Shown piece by piece: positions 43,005 to 51,447 of a DNA stretch of 64,000 nucleotides. The translations under genes and the position numbers were made by a program. The stretch lies in NCBI GenBank assembly GCA_031180665.1, contig JAPSLP010000005.1:62001-126000 (forward strand), given 5' to 3'. This stretch comes from Cupriavidus sp. Its GTDB lineage: Bacteria > Pseudomonadota > Gammaproteobacteria > Burkholderiales > Burkholderiaceae. Position 1 is the stretch's first letter. Every line of letters starts with the position of its first letter. The notes below the pieces were generated by a model. That model was not told the origin of the DNA, ran no database searches, and saw only the letters and a program-made list of their open reading frames with translations.

Positions 43005-44128
43005 GCGAACTCGAACTGGAACTGGAACTGGAACAGATGCTGGCCGACAGCGCGCAGCGACTGTTCGCCAACGAAGTCACCACCGCGCAGCTCGAAGCCG
43101 CCGAGCGCGGCGAATGGCAGGCCGAGTTGTGGCGCACCGTGGAGGACAGCGGGCTGACGCGGCTGTTCGCCGGCGAAGACGATGGTGGCGCCGATGCGGA
43201 CTGGCAGCAGGGATTGCCCGCGCTGCTGGCCGCAAGCCGCACGCTGGCGCCGATTCCCTTTATCGACACCGCGGTGAGCGGTTGGGTGCTGGCCCAGCTG
43301 GGCATGGCGATGCCCGACGGACCGATTGCGCTGGCCGTGCCGGCCGGACACGCCGACGCCGAACGGGCGGTAGCGCGCTCGCGTGCCGAAGGTTGGCGGC
43401 TCGAGGGCACGGTAGCCGTGCCGTGGGGCCGGCATGTCCGCCATGTGGTGGTCCGGGCGATCGACCGCCAGCCCTTCGGCCGCGCCGTGTGGCTGCTGGT
43501 GCCGACCGCCGGGTGCGGCGTCGAGACCAGCGCGAATCTTGCCGGCGAGCCGCGCGATCGGCTGCGCTTCGACGACACGCTGGCTGCCGCCGCGGTGGTG
43601 GTGGAAAACCCTGCCGACGAGGCGATGCTCGGTGCCGTGGCGCCACCGTCGCAGCCGTCCCCCCTTGGGGCGCTGATGCGCGCGATCCAGATTGCCGGTG
43701 TGCTCGAACGCGTGCTGAACCAGACCGTGCAGTACGCCACCGAGCGGATCCAGTTCGGCCGGCCGATCGCCAAATTCCAGGCGATCCAGCAGCAATTGGC
43801 GATGCTCGCCAACGAGGTGGTTGCCGCCCGCATGGCGGTGGCCAGCGCCTGCGTGGCCATGCGTGCGGCCGGCTGGGAAGACCAGGCGATGGTGGCGAAG
43901 GTGATCTGCGGCAATGCCGCCGGCCGCGCCGCCGCGATCGCGCATCAGGTCCATGGCGCGATCGGCTTCACCCACGAGCACTCGCTGCACTGGTCGACCC
44001 GCCGCCTGTGGAGCTGGCGCGCCGAATACGGCAGCGAAGCGTACTGGGCGGGCCAGATCGGTGCGCAGGCGATTCGCGCCGGCGGCGCCGCGCTGTGGCC
44101 GCGCGTCACCGCGCCGCAGGCGGCCTGA
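43001..44128 (+). CDS. acyl-CoA dehydrogenase family protein, second of a pair
   Basis: A 375-aa divergent ACAD. The N-terminal half is weakly conserved. The C-terminal domain is clear: TVQYATERIQFGRPIAKFQA supplies the FAD-binding Arg/Gln segment missing in the partner, and IAHQVHGAIGFTHEHSLHWS is typical of the family. The N-terminus starts with a (Glu-Leu)n run encoded by GAACTG hexamers (43011-43034). Translational coupling to the first subunit supports a complex. The substrate is unknown; neighbours suggest a branched or cyclic carboxylate activated to CoA. Confidence 0.82.
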   Translation: MSELELELELEQMLADSAQRLFANEVTTAQLEAAERGEWQAELWRTVEDSGLTRLFAGEDDGGADADWQQGLPALLAASRTLAPIPFIDTAVSGWVLAQLGMAMPDGPIALAVPAGHADAERAVARSRAEGWRLEGTVAVPWGRHVRHVVVRAIDRQPFGRAVWLLVPTAGCGVETSANLAGEPRDRLRFDDTLAAAAVVVENPADEAMLGAVAPPSQPSPLGALMRAIQIAGVLERVLNQTVQYATERIQFGRPIAKFQAIQQQLAMLANEVVAARMAVASACVAMRAAGWEDQAMVAKVICGNAAGRAAAIAHQVHGAIGFTHEHSLHWSTRRLWSWRAEYGSEAYWAGQIGAQAIRAGGAALWPRVTAPQAA

Positions 44129-44237
44129 CTGATTCGGCGCGCCACGCAGCGACATGCGATGGCGCCCAACGCAACGGGCATCACCGAGCGAAACACACGC
44201 AACAGAGCGGGCGCCAAGGCCCGCATCAGGAGACATC

Positions 44238-45221
44238 ATGAGACTTACCGGCTTGCTTCGGACGCTGCTGCTCGCCAGCGTCGGGTGCATCAGCGCCGCC
44301 GCCAGCGGCATGGCAGCGGCCGAGTCGGCCAGCGATTTCCCCTCGCGGCCGCTGCGCATCATCGTACCGTTCACCTCGGGCAGCGGCTCGGACTCGTCGG
44401 CCCGCTTCTACGGCGAGGCACTCGGCCGCGCATTGGGGCAGCCGGTAGTGGTGGAGAACCGCCCCGGCGCCAACGGCGTGATCGGCATCCAGGCGCTCAA
44501 GAGCGCCCCGGCCGACGGCTACACGATCCTGCTGGCGAGCAACTCGCCGTTGTCGGTCAATCCGATCGTGCTGAAGAACCTGCCCTACGATCCGCTCGCC
44601 GATCTGCGTCCGGTGGCGGGCCTGAGCCGGAACATGAATGTCTTTCTCGTACCGATCGATTCGCCGCTGAAGACGCTGGCCGATGTGGTGGCGGCGGGCA
44701 AGAACAAGCCGCTGAGCGTCGGCACCTATTCGGCGGGGTATCGGTTGGCCGCCGCATGGTTCGGCAATCTGGCGGGCATCCGGCTCGTCAATATCCCGTA
44801 CAAGGGCCAGGCCCAGATCATGACCGACATCATCGGCCGGCAGCTCGACCTGGCCGTGGTCGACACCAGCGGCGCACTGACGCTGATCCGCCAGGGCAAG
44901 GTGCGCGCGCTGGCGGTGTCGGGCGAGAAGCGCCATCACGAGCTGCCCGAGGTGCCGTCGGTGCGCGAGCTCGGCTATCCGGACTACGTGCAGTACAGCT
45001 GGGTCTCGTTCTACGTGCGCGCGCAGACGCCGGACGATATCGCCGACAAGCTGGCCGGCGCGATGCAGTCGATCCTGAAGACACCGGAATCGCTGGCCTT
45101 CCTGGCCACCAAGGGCAGCGACCTGATGCCCTATCCCCCGCAGACCATGCGGTCCTTCCACCAGGCCGAGATCGCGCGCTTCAAGCGTGTCGCGCAGGCT
45201 GCCGGCATCCAGCCGGAATGA
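44238..45221 (+). CDS. Bug/TctC-family periplasmic binding protein
   Basis: A 327-aa protein. The signal peptide (MRLTGLLRTLLLASVG...) ends near residue 28. The Bug blocks are FPSRPLRIIVPFTSGSGSDS, ENRPGANGVIGIQALKSAPA, IPYKGQAQIMTDIIGRQLD and ALAVSGEKRHHELPEVPSV. AGGAGA lies six bases before the ATG. It follows the dehydrogenase pair after 109 bp on the same strand. It is the third Bug protein in the window and the second of this cluster. The ligand is unknown. Confidence 0.9.
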   Translation: MRLTGLLRTLLLASVGCISAAASGMAAAESASDFPSRPLRIIVPFTSGSGSDSSARFYGEALGRALGQPVVVENRPGANGVIGIQALKSAPADGYTILLASNSPLSVNPIVLKNLPYDPLADLRPVAGLSRNMNVFLVPIDSPLKTLADVVAAGKNKPLSVGTYSAGYRLAAAWFGNLAGIRLVNIPYKGQAQIMTDIIGRQLDLAVVDTSGALTLIRQGKVRALAVSGEKRHHELPEVPSVRELGYPDYVQYSWVSFYVRAQTPDDIADKLAGAMQSILKTPESLAFLATKGSDLMPYPPQTMRSFHQAEIARFKRVAQAAGIQPE

Positions 45222-45224
45222 TGG

Positions 45225-46202
45225 CTAGACCGGCAGGCCGCGGACGGTTTCGCTGAGCATCGCGCGCAGCAGGGAGACGAAGGGATGCGTATGGACATTG
45301 TTGTGCCAGCACAGATGCACCGGGATGGCGAGCGCCGGGTCGTCGATCGCGATGAAGCGCACGCCCGGATGGCGGCACAGCACCGGCGCCAGATAGCTCG
45401 GCACCATCGCGTACATGTCGGTGCCGGTGATCGCATCGGCGACGGCCAGATAGCTGGTCATCGTACAGGCGATGTTGCGCTGCTGGCCGTGCTTGGCGAA
45501 GTAGCGATCGACCATGCGGGTCACCACGCCGAACTGCGAGATGTCCAGGCACGGCCGCCGCGCCAGCTCGGCGGCACCGGGCGTCTCGCCCAGCTGGGCG
45601 TTGCCCGCATCGCACAGGCAGCCGAACGGCGCGGTAAACAGCAGCTCCGATCGCAAGGCCTCGGATTCGACCGGGTAGAAGGCCACCATCACGTCGATGG
45701 CGCCGCTGGTCATCGCGCTCAGCCCGCTTGGCATCGGCACCGGATGCATGCGCACCCGCGCGCGCGGCGCGACCTCGCGCAGCCGGGCGAGAAAGGCCGG
45801 CGCGATCAGCGCCTGCAGCGAGTCGTTGATGCCGATCGCGTAGGCGCCGGTTTCCTGCGCGGGGTCGTAGCGCTCGCTCTGCGTGTAGATGCTCTCGATG
45901 GTGCGCAGCGCGGCATCGAGCGCCTGCTGCAACTCCTGCGCGCGGCGTGTCGGCAGCATCCTCGCGGCGCTCTTGATCAGCAGCGGATCGCCGAATTCCT
46001 CGCGCAGCCGCTCGAGCATGCGGCTGGTCGACGGCTGGCTGCTGTCCAGGCGCCGCGCCGCTTCGCTGACGCTGCGGCTTTCGAGCAGCGCGGCCAGCAC
46101 CACCAGCAGGTTCAGGTCCTTGTGCCGCAGTTCGGCCAGCGGCAATCGCCGGTTGTCGCTGGCGAGCCCCGCCGCGCTCTCTTGATGGTCTGCACTGTGC
46201 AT
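45225..46202 (-). CDS. LysR-family transcriptional regulator
   Basis: A 325-aa LTTR. A 24-residue leader precedes the helix-turn-helix (RHKDLNLLVVLAALLESRSV, SEAARRLDSSQPSTSRMLER), followed by FGDPLLIKSAARMLPTRRAQ and a periplasmic-binding-like sensor domain from about residue 115. The NodD/SyrM-like wording of the N-terminus (DLNLLVVLAALLE) places it near the PcaQ/NodD branch. It lies between the dehydrogenase/Bug genes and the hydratase/CoA-transferase genes and probably controls both arms. The effector is unknown. Its 3' end is three bases from the Bug stop (convergent). Confidence 0.9.
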   Translation of the reverse strand: MHSADHQESAAGLASDNRRLPLAELRHKDLNLLVVLAALLESRSVSEAARRLDSSQPSTSRMLERLREEFGDPLLIKSAARMLPTRRAQELQQALDAALRTIESIYTQSERYDPAQETGAYAIGINDSLQALIAPAFLARLREVAPRARVRMHPVPMPSGLSAMTSGAIDVMVAFYPVESEALRSELLFTAPFGCLCDAGNAQLGETPGAAELARRPCLDISQFGVVTRMVDRYFAKHGQQRNIACTMTSYLAVADAITGTDMYAMVPSYLAPVLCRHPGVRFIAIDDPALAIPVHLCWHNNVHTHPFVSLLRAMLSETVRGLPV

Positions 46203-46350
46203 CGTCGGTTCGCGTTGCGCTCCTGGTGAGCGGGTCTGGTCGGCACATGCCTGCGCCCGCTGTCGATCGGTTGGCCGATGCATCGGCCCGGGCAAGTGCC
46301 GACATTATCCCGGACCTGCACCGTGCCGTGCCATCGGCAAATTTCCCAAG

Positions 46351-46395
46351 CCGCTTTCGTTGTCACCGCTTCCTTTGTCACCGCTTTCACTGTCA
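46351..46395. repeat. three 15-bp direct repeats before the enoyl-CoA hydratase gene
   Basis: CCGCTTTCGTTGTCA, CCGCTTCCTTTGTCA and CCGCTTTCACTGTCA lie head to tail, ending 12 bp before the hydratase ATG. The constant parts are CCGCTT and TGTCA. They may be protein-binding iterons or a structured leader. No ribosome site separates them from the start. Confidence 0.8.
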
Positions 46396-46407
46396 TAGCC
46401 CACTGCC

Positions 46408-47193
46408 ATGGACAACCTCTCTTCCGTCATGCCTCCCATCGTGCTGACCCGGATGCCGCAGGAACACGTCGCCCACGTGGTACTGCGGCGGCCGCCGCAT
46501 AACCATGTCGATGTCGACTGCATGGCGGCGCTCGCCGACGCCTTCGAGCAGATCGACGGCGACGACGACTGCCGCGCGATCGTACTGGCCGCCGAGGGCA
46601 AGTCGTTCTGCGCCGGCGCCGACTTCGGTACGCCCGACCCGTCGATACGGCGCGACCCCAGTCCTTTCTACCGGCAGGCAATGCGCCTGTTCCGCACGCG
46701 CAAGCCGATCGTCGCCGCCGTGCATGGCGCCGCGATCGGCGCCGGCGTGGGACTGGCGCTGGTGGCCGACTTCCGCGTGACCTGCCGCGAGGCGCGCTTC
46801 AGCGTCAATTTCAACCGCCTGGGTTTTCATCCCGGCTTTGGCCTGAGCCTGACCTTGCCCCGGCTGATCGGCGAGCAGCGCGCCGCGCTGCTGTTCTACA
46901 CCGGCCGCCGCATCGACGGCGCCACCGCGTTCCAGATGGGCCTGGCCGACGAGTTGGTCGAGCAGGGCGAGGTCCTCGCGCGCGCCCACGCGCTGGCCTG
47001 CGAGATCGCGATTTCCGCGCCGCTGGCGGTCGAAAGCACCCGCGCCACGCTGCGTGCGGGACTGGCCGATCGCATCGAGCAGATCAACCGGCACGAGCTC
47101 GAGGTCCAGCTGACCCAGTTCCCCACCGAAGATTTCCGCGAAGGCGTCGCCGCCATGGCCGCGCGCCGCCTGCCCAATTTCCAGCGCCGCTGA
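46408..47193 (+). CDS. enoyl-CoA hydratase/isomerase family protein
   Basis: A 261-aa crotonase-fold enzyme. The oxyanion-hole motifs are seen as AAEGKSFCAGADFG and AAVHGAAIGAGVGLALVADF, followed by NRLGFHPGFGLSLTLPRLIG. The usual first catalytic Glu position in the second motif's following helix is occupied by FHPGFGLS, which leaves the specific reaction open (hydratase, isomerase or hydrolase). Its stop lies 24 bp before the CoA-transferase start, so they are cotranscribed. It is likely to act after the dehydrogenase pair in the same pathway. Confidence 0.85.
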   Translation: MDNLSSVMPPIVLTRMPQEHVAHVVLRRPPHNHVDVDCMAALADAFEQIDGDDDCRAIVLAAEGKSFCAGADFGTPDPSIRRDPSPFYRQAMRLFRTRKPIVAAVHGAAIGAGVGLALVADFRVTCREARFSVNFNRLGFHPGFGLSLTLPRLIGEQRAALLFYTGRRIDGATAFQMGLADELVEQGEVLARAHALACEIAISAPLAVESTRATLRAGLADRIEQINRHELEVQLTQFPTEDFREGVAAMAARRLPNFQRR

Positions 47194-47216
47194 TGCGGCA
47201 TCACAGGAGTGAGTCA

Positions 47217-48434
47217 GTGAACGAACACAACACGGGCGGCCGGGCCGCTGTTGCCGGCCCGCTGGATGGCGTGCGGGTGCTGGATCTGTCGTCGGTCGTG
47301 CTGGGGCCGATGGGCACCCAGGTGCTGGCCGACATGGGCGCGGACGTGATCAAGATCGAAGCGCCCGAAGGCGACCTGATGCGCGCGAACGGCGTGGTCG
47401 AGCACGCCGGCATGAGCTCGATCTTCCTTGCGCTGAACCGGAACAAGCGCTCGGTGGTGCTGGACCTGAAGGACGAGCAGGGCGCCGCGGCACTGCGCGC
47501 GCTGATCCCGACCGTCGATGTGCTGGTCCACAATATGCGGATTGGCGCGATCGAGCGACTGGGCTTCGGCTACGACGCGGTCGCGCGATTGCGGCCCGAC
47601 ATCGTCTATTGCGCGGCGCCCGGCTTCGGCCAGGACGGTCCGGACCGCGACAAGCCGGCCTTCGATGACATCATCCAGGCGGCTTGCGGCTTCGTCGGCG
47701 CGGGCTGTGCCGCTGGTGCCGAGCCGGACTATCTGCCCAGCCTGATCGCCGACAAGACCACCGGGCTGGCGGTCGCCAACGCGGTGCTGGCCGCGCTGTT
47801 CCGGCGCGAGCGCCATGGCGAGGGCCAATACGTCGAGGTGCCGATGCTGGAAACCATGGCGGCCTTCGTGCTGACCGAGCATATGGGCGGCATGACGTTT
47901 CCGTCCTCGACCGCCAAGGCGGGCTATGCCCGGCTGCTGGAAGGCGGCCGCAAGCCGGTGCGTACCGCCGACGGCTGGGTCAGCATGCTGCCCTATACCG
48001 AGCGGCACTGGAAGGCGTTCTTCCATGACCTGGGCCGCGACGATCTGGCCGAGCGCTACCAGATCGCCAGCCGGCGCGAGCGCAACGCCAATATCAAGGC
48101 GCTGTACGGCCACCTGGCAGAGCTGGCGCCGCTGCGTACCACCGCCGAATGGATGGCGCTGTGCGAGCGTCTCGATATTCCCGCCACGCCGATCTATCGG
48201 CTCGAGGAGCTGCCCAGCCATCCGCACCTGTCGGCGGTAGGGCTGTTCGAGGAATCGGTCCATCCGGTCGTCGGTCCGATCCGCCAAGTGCGGCCGACCA
48301 CGCGCTTTGCCCGTACGCCAACGGCGATCCGCCGGCCCGCGCCTGCGCTGGGCGAGCATACCGAAGAGGTGCTGCGCGAAGCCGGTGTCGCAACGGAGCA
48401 GATCGCGGCCCTGTTGAACTTCGCCGAGCGCTGA
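47217..48434 (+). CDS. class III CoA-transferase (CaiB/BaiF family)
   Basis: A 405-aa protein. Family blocks are GPLDGVRVLDLSSVVLGPMG, DMGADVIKIEAPEGDLMRAN, FLALNRNKRSVVLDLKDEQG and PALGEHTEEVLREAG. The catalytic Asp of the family is expected near CAAPGFGQDGPDRDKPAFDD. GTG 47217 is preferred to ATG 47193 because AGGAG stands seven bases before it. It would activate the imported carboxylate by moving CoA from a thioester, feeding the hydratase and dehydrogenases. Confidence 0.9.
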   Translation: MNEHNTGGRAAVAGPLDGVRVLDLSSVVLGPMGTQVLADMGADVIKIEAPEGDLMRANGVVEHAGMSSIFLALNRNKRSVVLDLKDEQGAAALRALIPTVDVLVHNMRIGAIERLGFGYDAVARLRPDIVYCAAPGFGQDGPDRDKPAFDDIIQAACGFVGAGCAAGAEPDYLPSLIADKTTGLAVANAVLAALFRRERHGEGQYVEVPMLETMAAFVLTEHMGGMTFPSSTAKAGYARLLEGGRKPVRTADGWVSMLPYTERHWKAFFHDLGRDDLAERYQIASRRERNANIKALYGHLAELAPLRTTAEWMALCERLDIPATPIYRLEELPSHPHLSAVGLFEESVHPVVGPIRQVRPTTRFARTPTAIRRPAPALGEHTEEVLREAGVATEQIAALLNFAER

Positions 48435-48439
48435 AACCA

Positions 48440-48572
48440 CCTCCCTCTCCCCGGCCTTCTCCCCCTGAAGGGGAGAGGGAGAACACCGTCGCGGGCGGAC
48501 AGCAGCGGGGGGAGAGAGAACACTGCCGGTTTTCTCCCTCTCCCGCTTGCGGGAGAGGGGTGGGGGAGAGGG
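48440..48572. repeat. REP-like dispersed palindromic element, copy 2
   Basis: The left part (48440-48487) has CTCCCTCTCCCC...GGGGAGAGGGAGAACACC. The right part (48534-48572) has CTCCCTCTCCCGCTTGCGGGAGAGGGG. It is the same family as 3672-3779 and 55319-55435 and lies in the 332-bp gap after the CoA-transferase stop. The rest of that gap, 48573-48766, shows no gene. Confidence 0.85.
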
Positions 48573-48766
48573 CATCCACGTCATGCACCGACATGGCCCC
48601 CAGTACCCACATCCCCCAACCCACCCATTCCCCCAAAAACCCGCTGAATCCATCGAGATTATCCATTTCTCCTGAATCAATTCCCTTTCTAGACTTGGCG
48701 CCAACGCTCCGTCAGTGGGCGTGAGGACAAGCGACCCGAAGAAGAACCACCAGGGCAGGAGAAGAC

Positions 48767-50941
48767 ATGGAGATCAGGCACGCTCGCCGCGTCGGCACGG
48801 CGCGGGCGATGGGATGGGTATTGGCTGCGGCAACCGTGGTCACGGGATTGGCCGGTTGCGGCAGCGACGACGATGGCGGTCCGTCGACCGGTGGCCCGCC
48901 CGGAGGCGGCGGGCAATCGCTGACGCCGGCGATCACGCTGACGATTTCCGCCCGCGAGGACTTTCCCGGCAGCTTCGGCAGCGTCGGCCCCTACGAGAAG
49001 CTGACGGGCTCGCTGCACGGCGAGGTCGATCCGAAGGACCCGCGCAACGCGGTGATCCAGGACCTCGAGCTCGCGCCGGTCAATGCGCGCGGCATGGTCG
49101 AGTACACCACCGAGTTCGTGATGCTCAAGCCGAAGGACATCGGCAAGGCCGGCGGCGTGCTGCGCTATGACGCGCCCAATCGCGGCAATATCCTGACCAT
49201 GCCGAACCCGGCCGCGGTGCCCGGCGATGCGGTCTATTTCGAGCGCGGCTATGTGTTCCTGTACGCGGCGTGGCAGGGCGACGTGCCCAAGAGCTCCCCG
49301 GCGCGGCTGACGCTGACCGTGCCGGTGGCGCGCAACAAGGACGGCAGCAGCATCACCGGACCGTATGCGGCGGAGCTGGTGCCCAGCGCCGCGACCTCGA
49401 CCATGAGCCTGCCCGGCGGCGTGTTCAACGGCTCGATGATTCCCTACGCGCCGGCCAGCCTCGACAACACGCAGCCGGGCTACACGCTGACGCGCCGCGT
49501 CAACGAGACCGATCCGCGCGTGCCGATCGCGCCGTCGGAATGGAAATTCGCCGACTGCGGCCCCGGCGGCGCGCCGTTTCCCGGCAAGCCCGACGGCAGC
49601 AAGGTCTGCCTGAAGGACGGCTTCCAGCCGGGCTATCTGTACGAGATCACCTATGTGGCCAAGGATCCGAAGGTGATGGGCGTGGGTCTCGCGGCGCTGC
49701 GCGACACCGTGACCTTCTTCCGCCATCGCAGCGCCGACGCGGCCGGCACGCCGAATCCGATTGCCGGCGCGATCCGCTACGCGATCGGGCAGGGCACCTC
49801 GCAGTCGGGCAATGCGATGAAGACCTTCCTGCATCTGGGCTTCAACGCGGCGCTGGACGGCGGCAAGGTGTTCGATGGCATCTTTGCGCATGTGGCCGCG
49901 CGCCAGACCAATATCAACACGCGCTTCGCGGTGCCGGGCGGCGGCGGTGGCCTGCGCACCGACCATCGCGCCTTCGGCCAGACCGCGCCGCGCGGCCTGG
50001 CGGCCGACTACGAGGACGCGGTCGCGGGCCGCACCGGCGGCGTGATGAAGCGCTGCAGCGAGACGCAGACCTGCCCGCGCTTCTTCCTCGGCCTGTCGGG
50101 CACCGAGTTCTGGCAGCTGCAGGGCTCGCCGGTGCTGACCGACGCCTACGGCTTCACCGATCTGAAGCAGCCGGACAACGCGCGCATCTACTACTACGCC
50201 AGCACGCAGCACGGTGGCCGCTCGGCGCAGATCCACTACAACCCCGCGCAGACGGTCTATCCGGCCGGCTCGATGATCGACTTTGCCGATACCTTCCGCG
50301 CGCTGTTCATCGCGCTGGAGGACTGGGTCGCGCGCGACATCGCGCCGCCGGACAGCCAGGTACCCCGCGTCGCCGACGGCACGCTGGTGCGCCCCGACCA
50401 GTTGCAGGTGCCGGCGATCAAGGGCGCCAGCTGGACCGGCGCGAGCGGGACGGTGCCGATCCCGGACTTCCAGTACCTCGGCCGCTACAACGGCTTCCCG
50501 CTGCTGGACTACGGCCCGCAATACCGGCCGCAGGACGAGTCGGGCATCGCCACCGTGCTGCCGCCCGCCTATCTGGGCCGCGACTACGCGATCCTGGTGC
50601 CGCAGCTCGATCCCTCGACCGGGCTGGCGAGGGCGGGCATCCGCGCGCTCGACGTGCAGGTGCCGGTCGGCACCAGCCTCGAGTTCAACTACGTGGCCAC
50701 GCCCGGCATCGTCGACCTCGTCAATCTCGGTGGCAGCTACATCCCGTTCCACAAGACCGAGGCCGCGCGCATGGCGGCCGGCGATCAGCGGCCATCGCTG
50801 GAGGCGCTGTACGGCGACCAGGCCGGCTATCTGGCGAAGCTGCGCACGGCTGCCGATGCGCTGGTGTCGCAGCGCTTGCTGCTGCCCGCCGACGCCGAGC
50901 GCGCGATCGCGCGGGCGCAGGCCAATCCGGTGCTGCCGTGA
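48767..50941 (+). CDS. large alpha/beta-hydrolase-domain lipoprotein
   Basis: A 724-aa protein. The signal sequence has a lipobox LAGC (Cys about residue 31) followed by a Gly/Pro-rich linker, so it is a predicted lipoprotein. The body matches the Abhydrolase_10-type domain (PF20091): SVGPYEKLTGSLHGEVDPKD, GRDYAILVPQLDPSTG and the GTSQSGNAMKTFLHLGFN nucleophile elbow (G-x-S-x-S-G form). The enzyme class is poorly characterised; some relatives act on esters. AGGAG lies six bases before the ATG. The in-frame sequence after its TGA is an unrelated tannase tail. Confidence 0.85.
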   Translation: MEIRHARRVGTARAMGWVLAAATVVTGLAGCGSDDDGGPSTGGPPGGGGQSLTPAITLTISAREDFPGSFGSVGPYEKLTGSLHGEVDPKDPRNAVIQDLELAPVNARGMVEYTTEFVMLKPKDIGKAGGVLRYDAPNRGNILTMPNPAAVPGDAVYFERGYVFLYAAWQGDVPKSSPARLTLTVPVARNKDGSSITGPYAAELVPSAATSTMSLPGGVFNGSMIPYAPASLDNTQPGYTLTRRVNETDPRVPIAPSEWKFADCGPGGAPFPGKPDGSKVCLKDGFQPGYLYEITYVAKDPKVMGVGLAALRDTVTFFRHRSADAAGTPNPIAGAIRYAIGQGTSQSGNAMKTFLHLGFNAALDGGKVFDGIFAHVAARQTNINTRFAVPGGGGGLRTDHRAFGQTAPRGLAADYEDAVAGRTGGVMKRCSETQTCPRFFLGLSGTEFWQLQGSPVLTDAYGFTDLKQPDNARIYYYASTQHGGRSAQIHYNPAQTVYPAGSMIDFADTFRALFIALEDWVARDIAPPDSQVPRVADGTLVRPDQLQVPAIKGASWTGASGTVPIPDFQYLGRYNGFPLLDYGPQYRPQDESGIATVLPPAYLGRDYAILVPQLDPSTGLARAGIRALDVQVPVGTSLEFNYVATPGIVDLVNLGGSYIPFHKTEAARMAAGDQRPSLEALYGDQAGYLAKLRTAADALVSQRLLLPADAERAIARAQANPVLP

Positions 50942-51157
50942 TGCGATACGCCGGCGCCGGTCGTCGATGCGCAGCACGACATCCTGGAGGCGCTCGATGT
51001 CTGGGTCACGCGAGGCACGGCACCGGAGCACATCGTCGCGTCCGCGGTCAGCGGCGGCGCGGTGACGCGCACCCGGCCGCTGTGTCCGTATCCGCGCAAG
51101 GCGGTCTATCAGGGCAGCGGCAGCACCGACGATGCGGCGAACTTTTCGTGCCGGTAG
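50942..51157 (+). pseudogene. 3' remnant of a tannase/feruloyl esterase gene
   Basis: Directly after the hydrolase stop, and in the same frame, the sequence reads TPAPVVDAQHDILEALDVWV, then RGTAPEHIVAS, TRTRPLCPYPRKAVYQGSGS and TDDAANFSCR-stop. This is the conserved C-terminus of tannase-family esterases (VxxGTAPxxIVAS, RPLCPYP, GSTDDAANF). There is no start codon or catalytic domain; only about 65 residues remain. A deletion that fused the tail to the end of the hydrolase gene best explains it. Confidence 0.8.
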
Positions 51158-51165
51158 GCGGCTGT

Positions 51166-51203
51166 GGGGCGGCTGCGGGGCGGCTGCGGGGCGGGGTGCG
51201 GGG
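51166..51203 (+). other. G-quadruplex-forming motif
   Basis: Five GGGG runs (51166, 51177, 51188, 51193 and 51200) are separated by loops of 7, 7, 1 and 3 bases. This meets the usual G4 pattern on the plus strand. It lies between the tannase remnant and the transporter remnant. Parts are tandem CGGCTGCGGGG units. Confidence 0.75.
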
Positions 51204-51218
51204 CCGCTGCGTGGCCCG

Positions 51219-51282
51219 TTCGACGAGCTTGCCGGGCGACGCCGCGACGATGGCGACCACGCGGCGGCGGCTGTCATGGTCT
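51219..51282 (-). pseudogene. N-terminal fragment of an MHS/MFS transporter gene
   Basis: 64 bp match the 5' coding end of the intact transporter (54905-54967) with only a few changes. On the minus strand they read [21 protein letters not shown], against [21 protein letters not shown] in the intact gene. Similarity stops abruptly on both sides, at the G4 motif on the left and at a REP fragment on the right. It is a relic of a paralogous transporter. Confidence 0.75.
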
Positions 51283-51288
51283 TTAAAG

Positions 51289-51322
51289 CTCCCTCGCCCC
51301 GTGGGGGGAGAGGGAGAACACC
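51289..51322. repeat. fragment of the REP-like element
   Basis: CTCCCTCGCCCCGTGGGGGG followed by AGAGGGAGAACACCG matches the left part of copy 2 (48440-48487), including the AGGGAGAACACCG end. It abuts the transporter remnant. The remaining 51323-51447 shows no gene other than the leader of the F-box-like gene. Confidence 0.65.
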
Positions 51323-51447
51323 GCGACTGCAGCGCCACGCTCTCGGGCTTTCCCAATGCCTCGATCGGCAACCGGATTTCGCAAGCCTCAGGGCACGTGC
51401 GTTGATAGATTGGCGGCCCCCTGACCATGGCCAGCAGGAGTCCGCCC

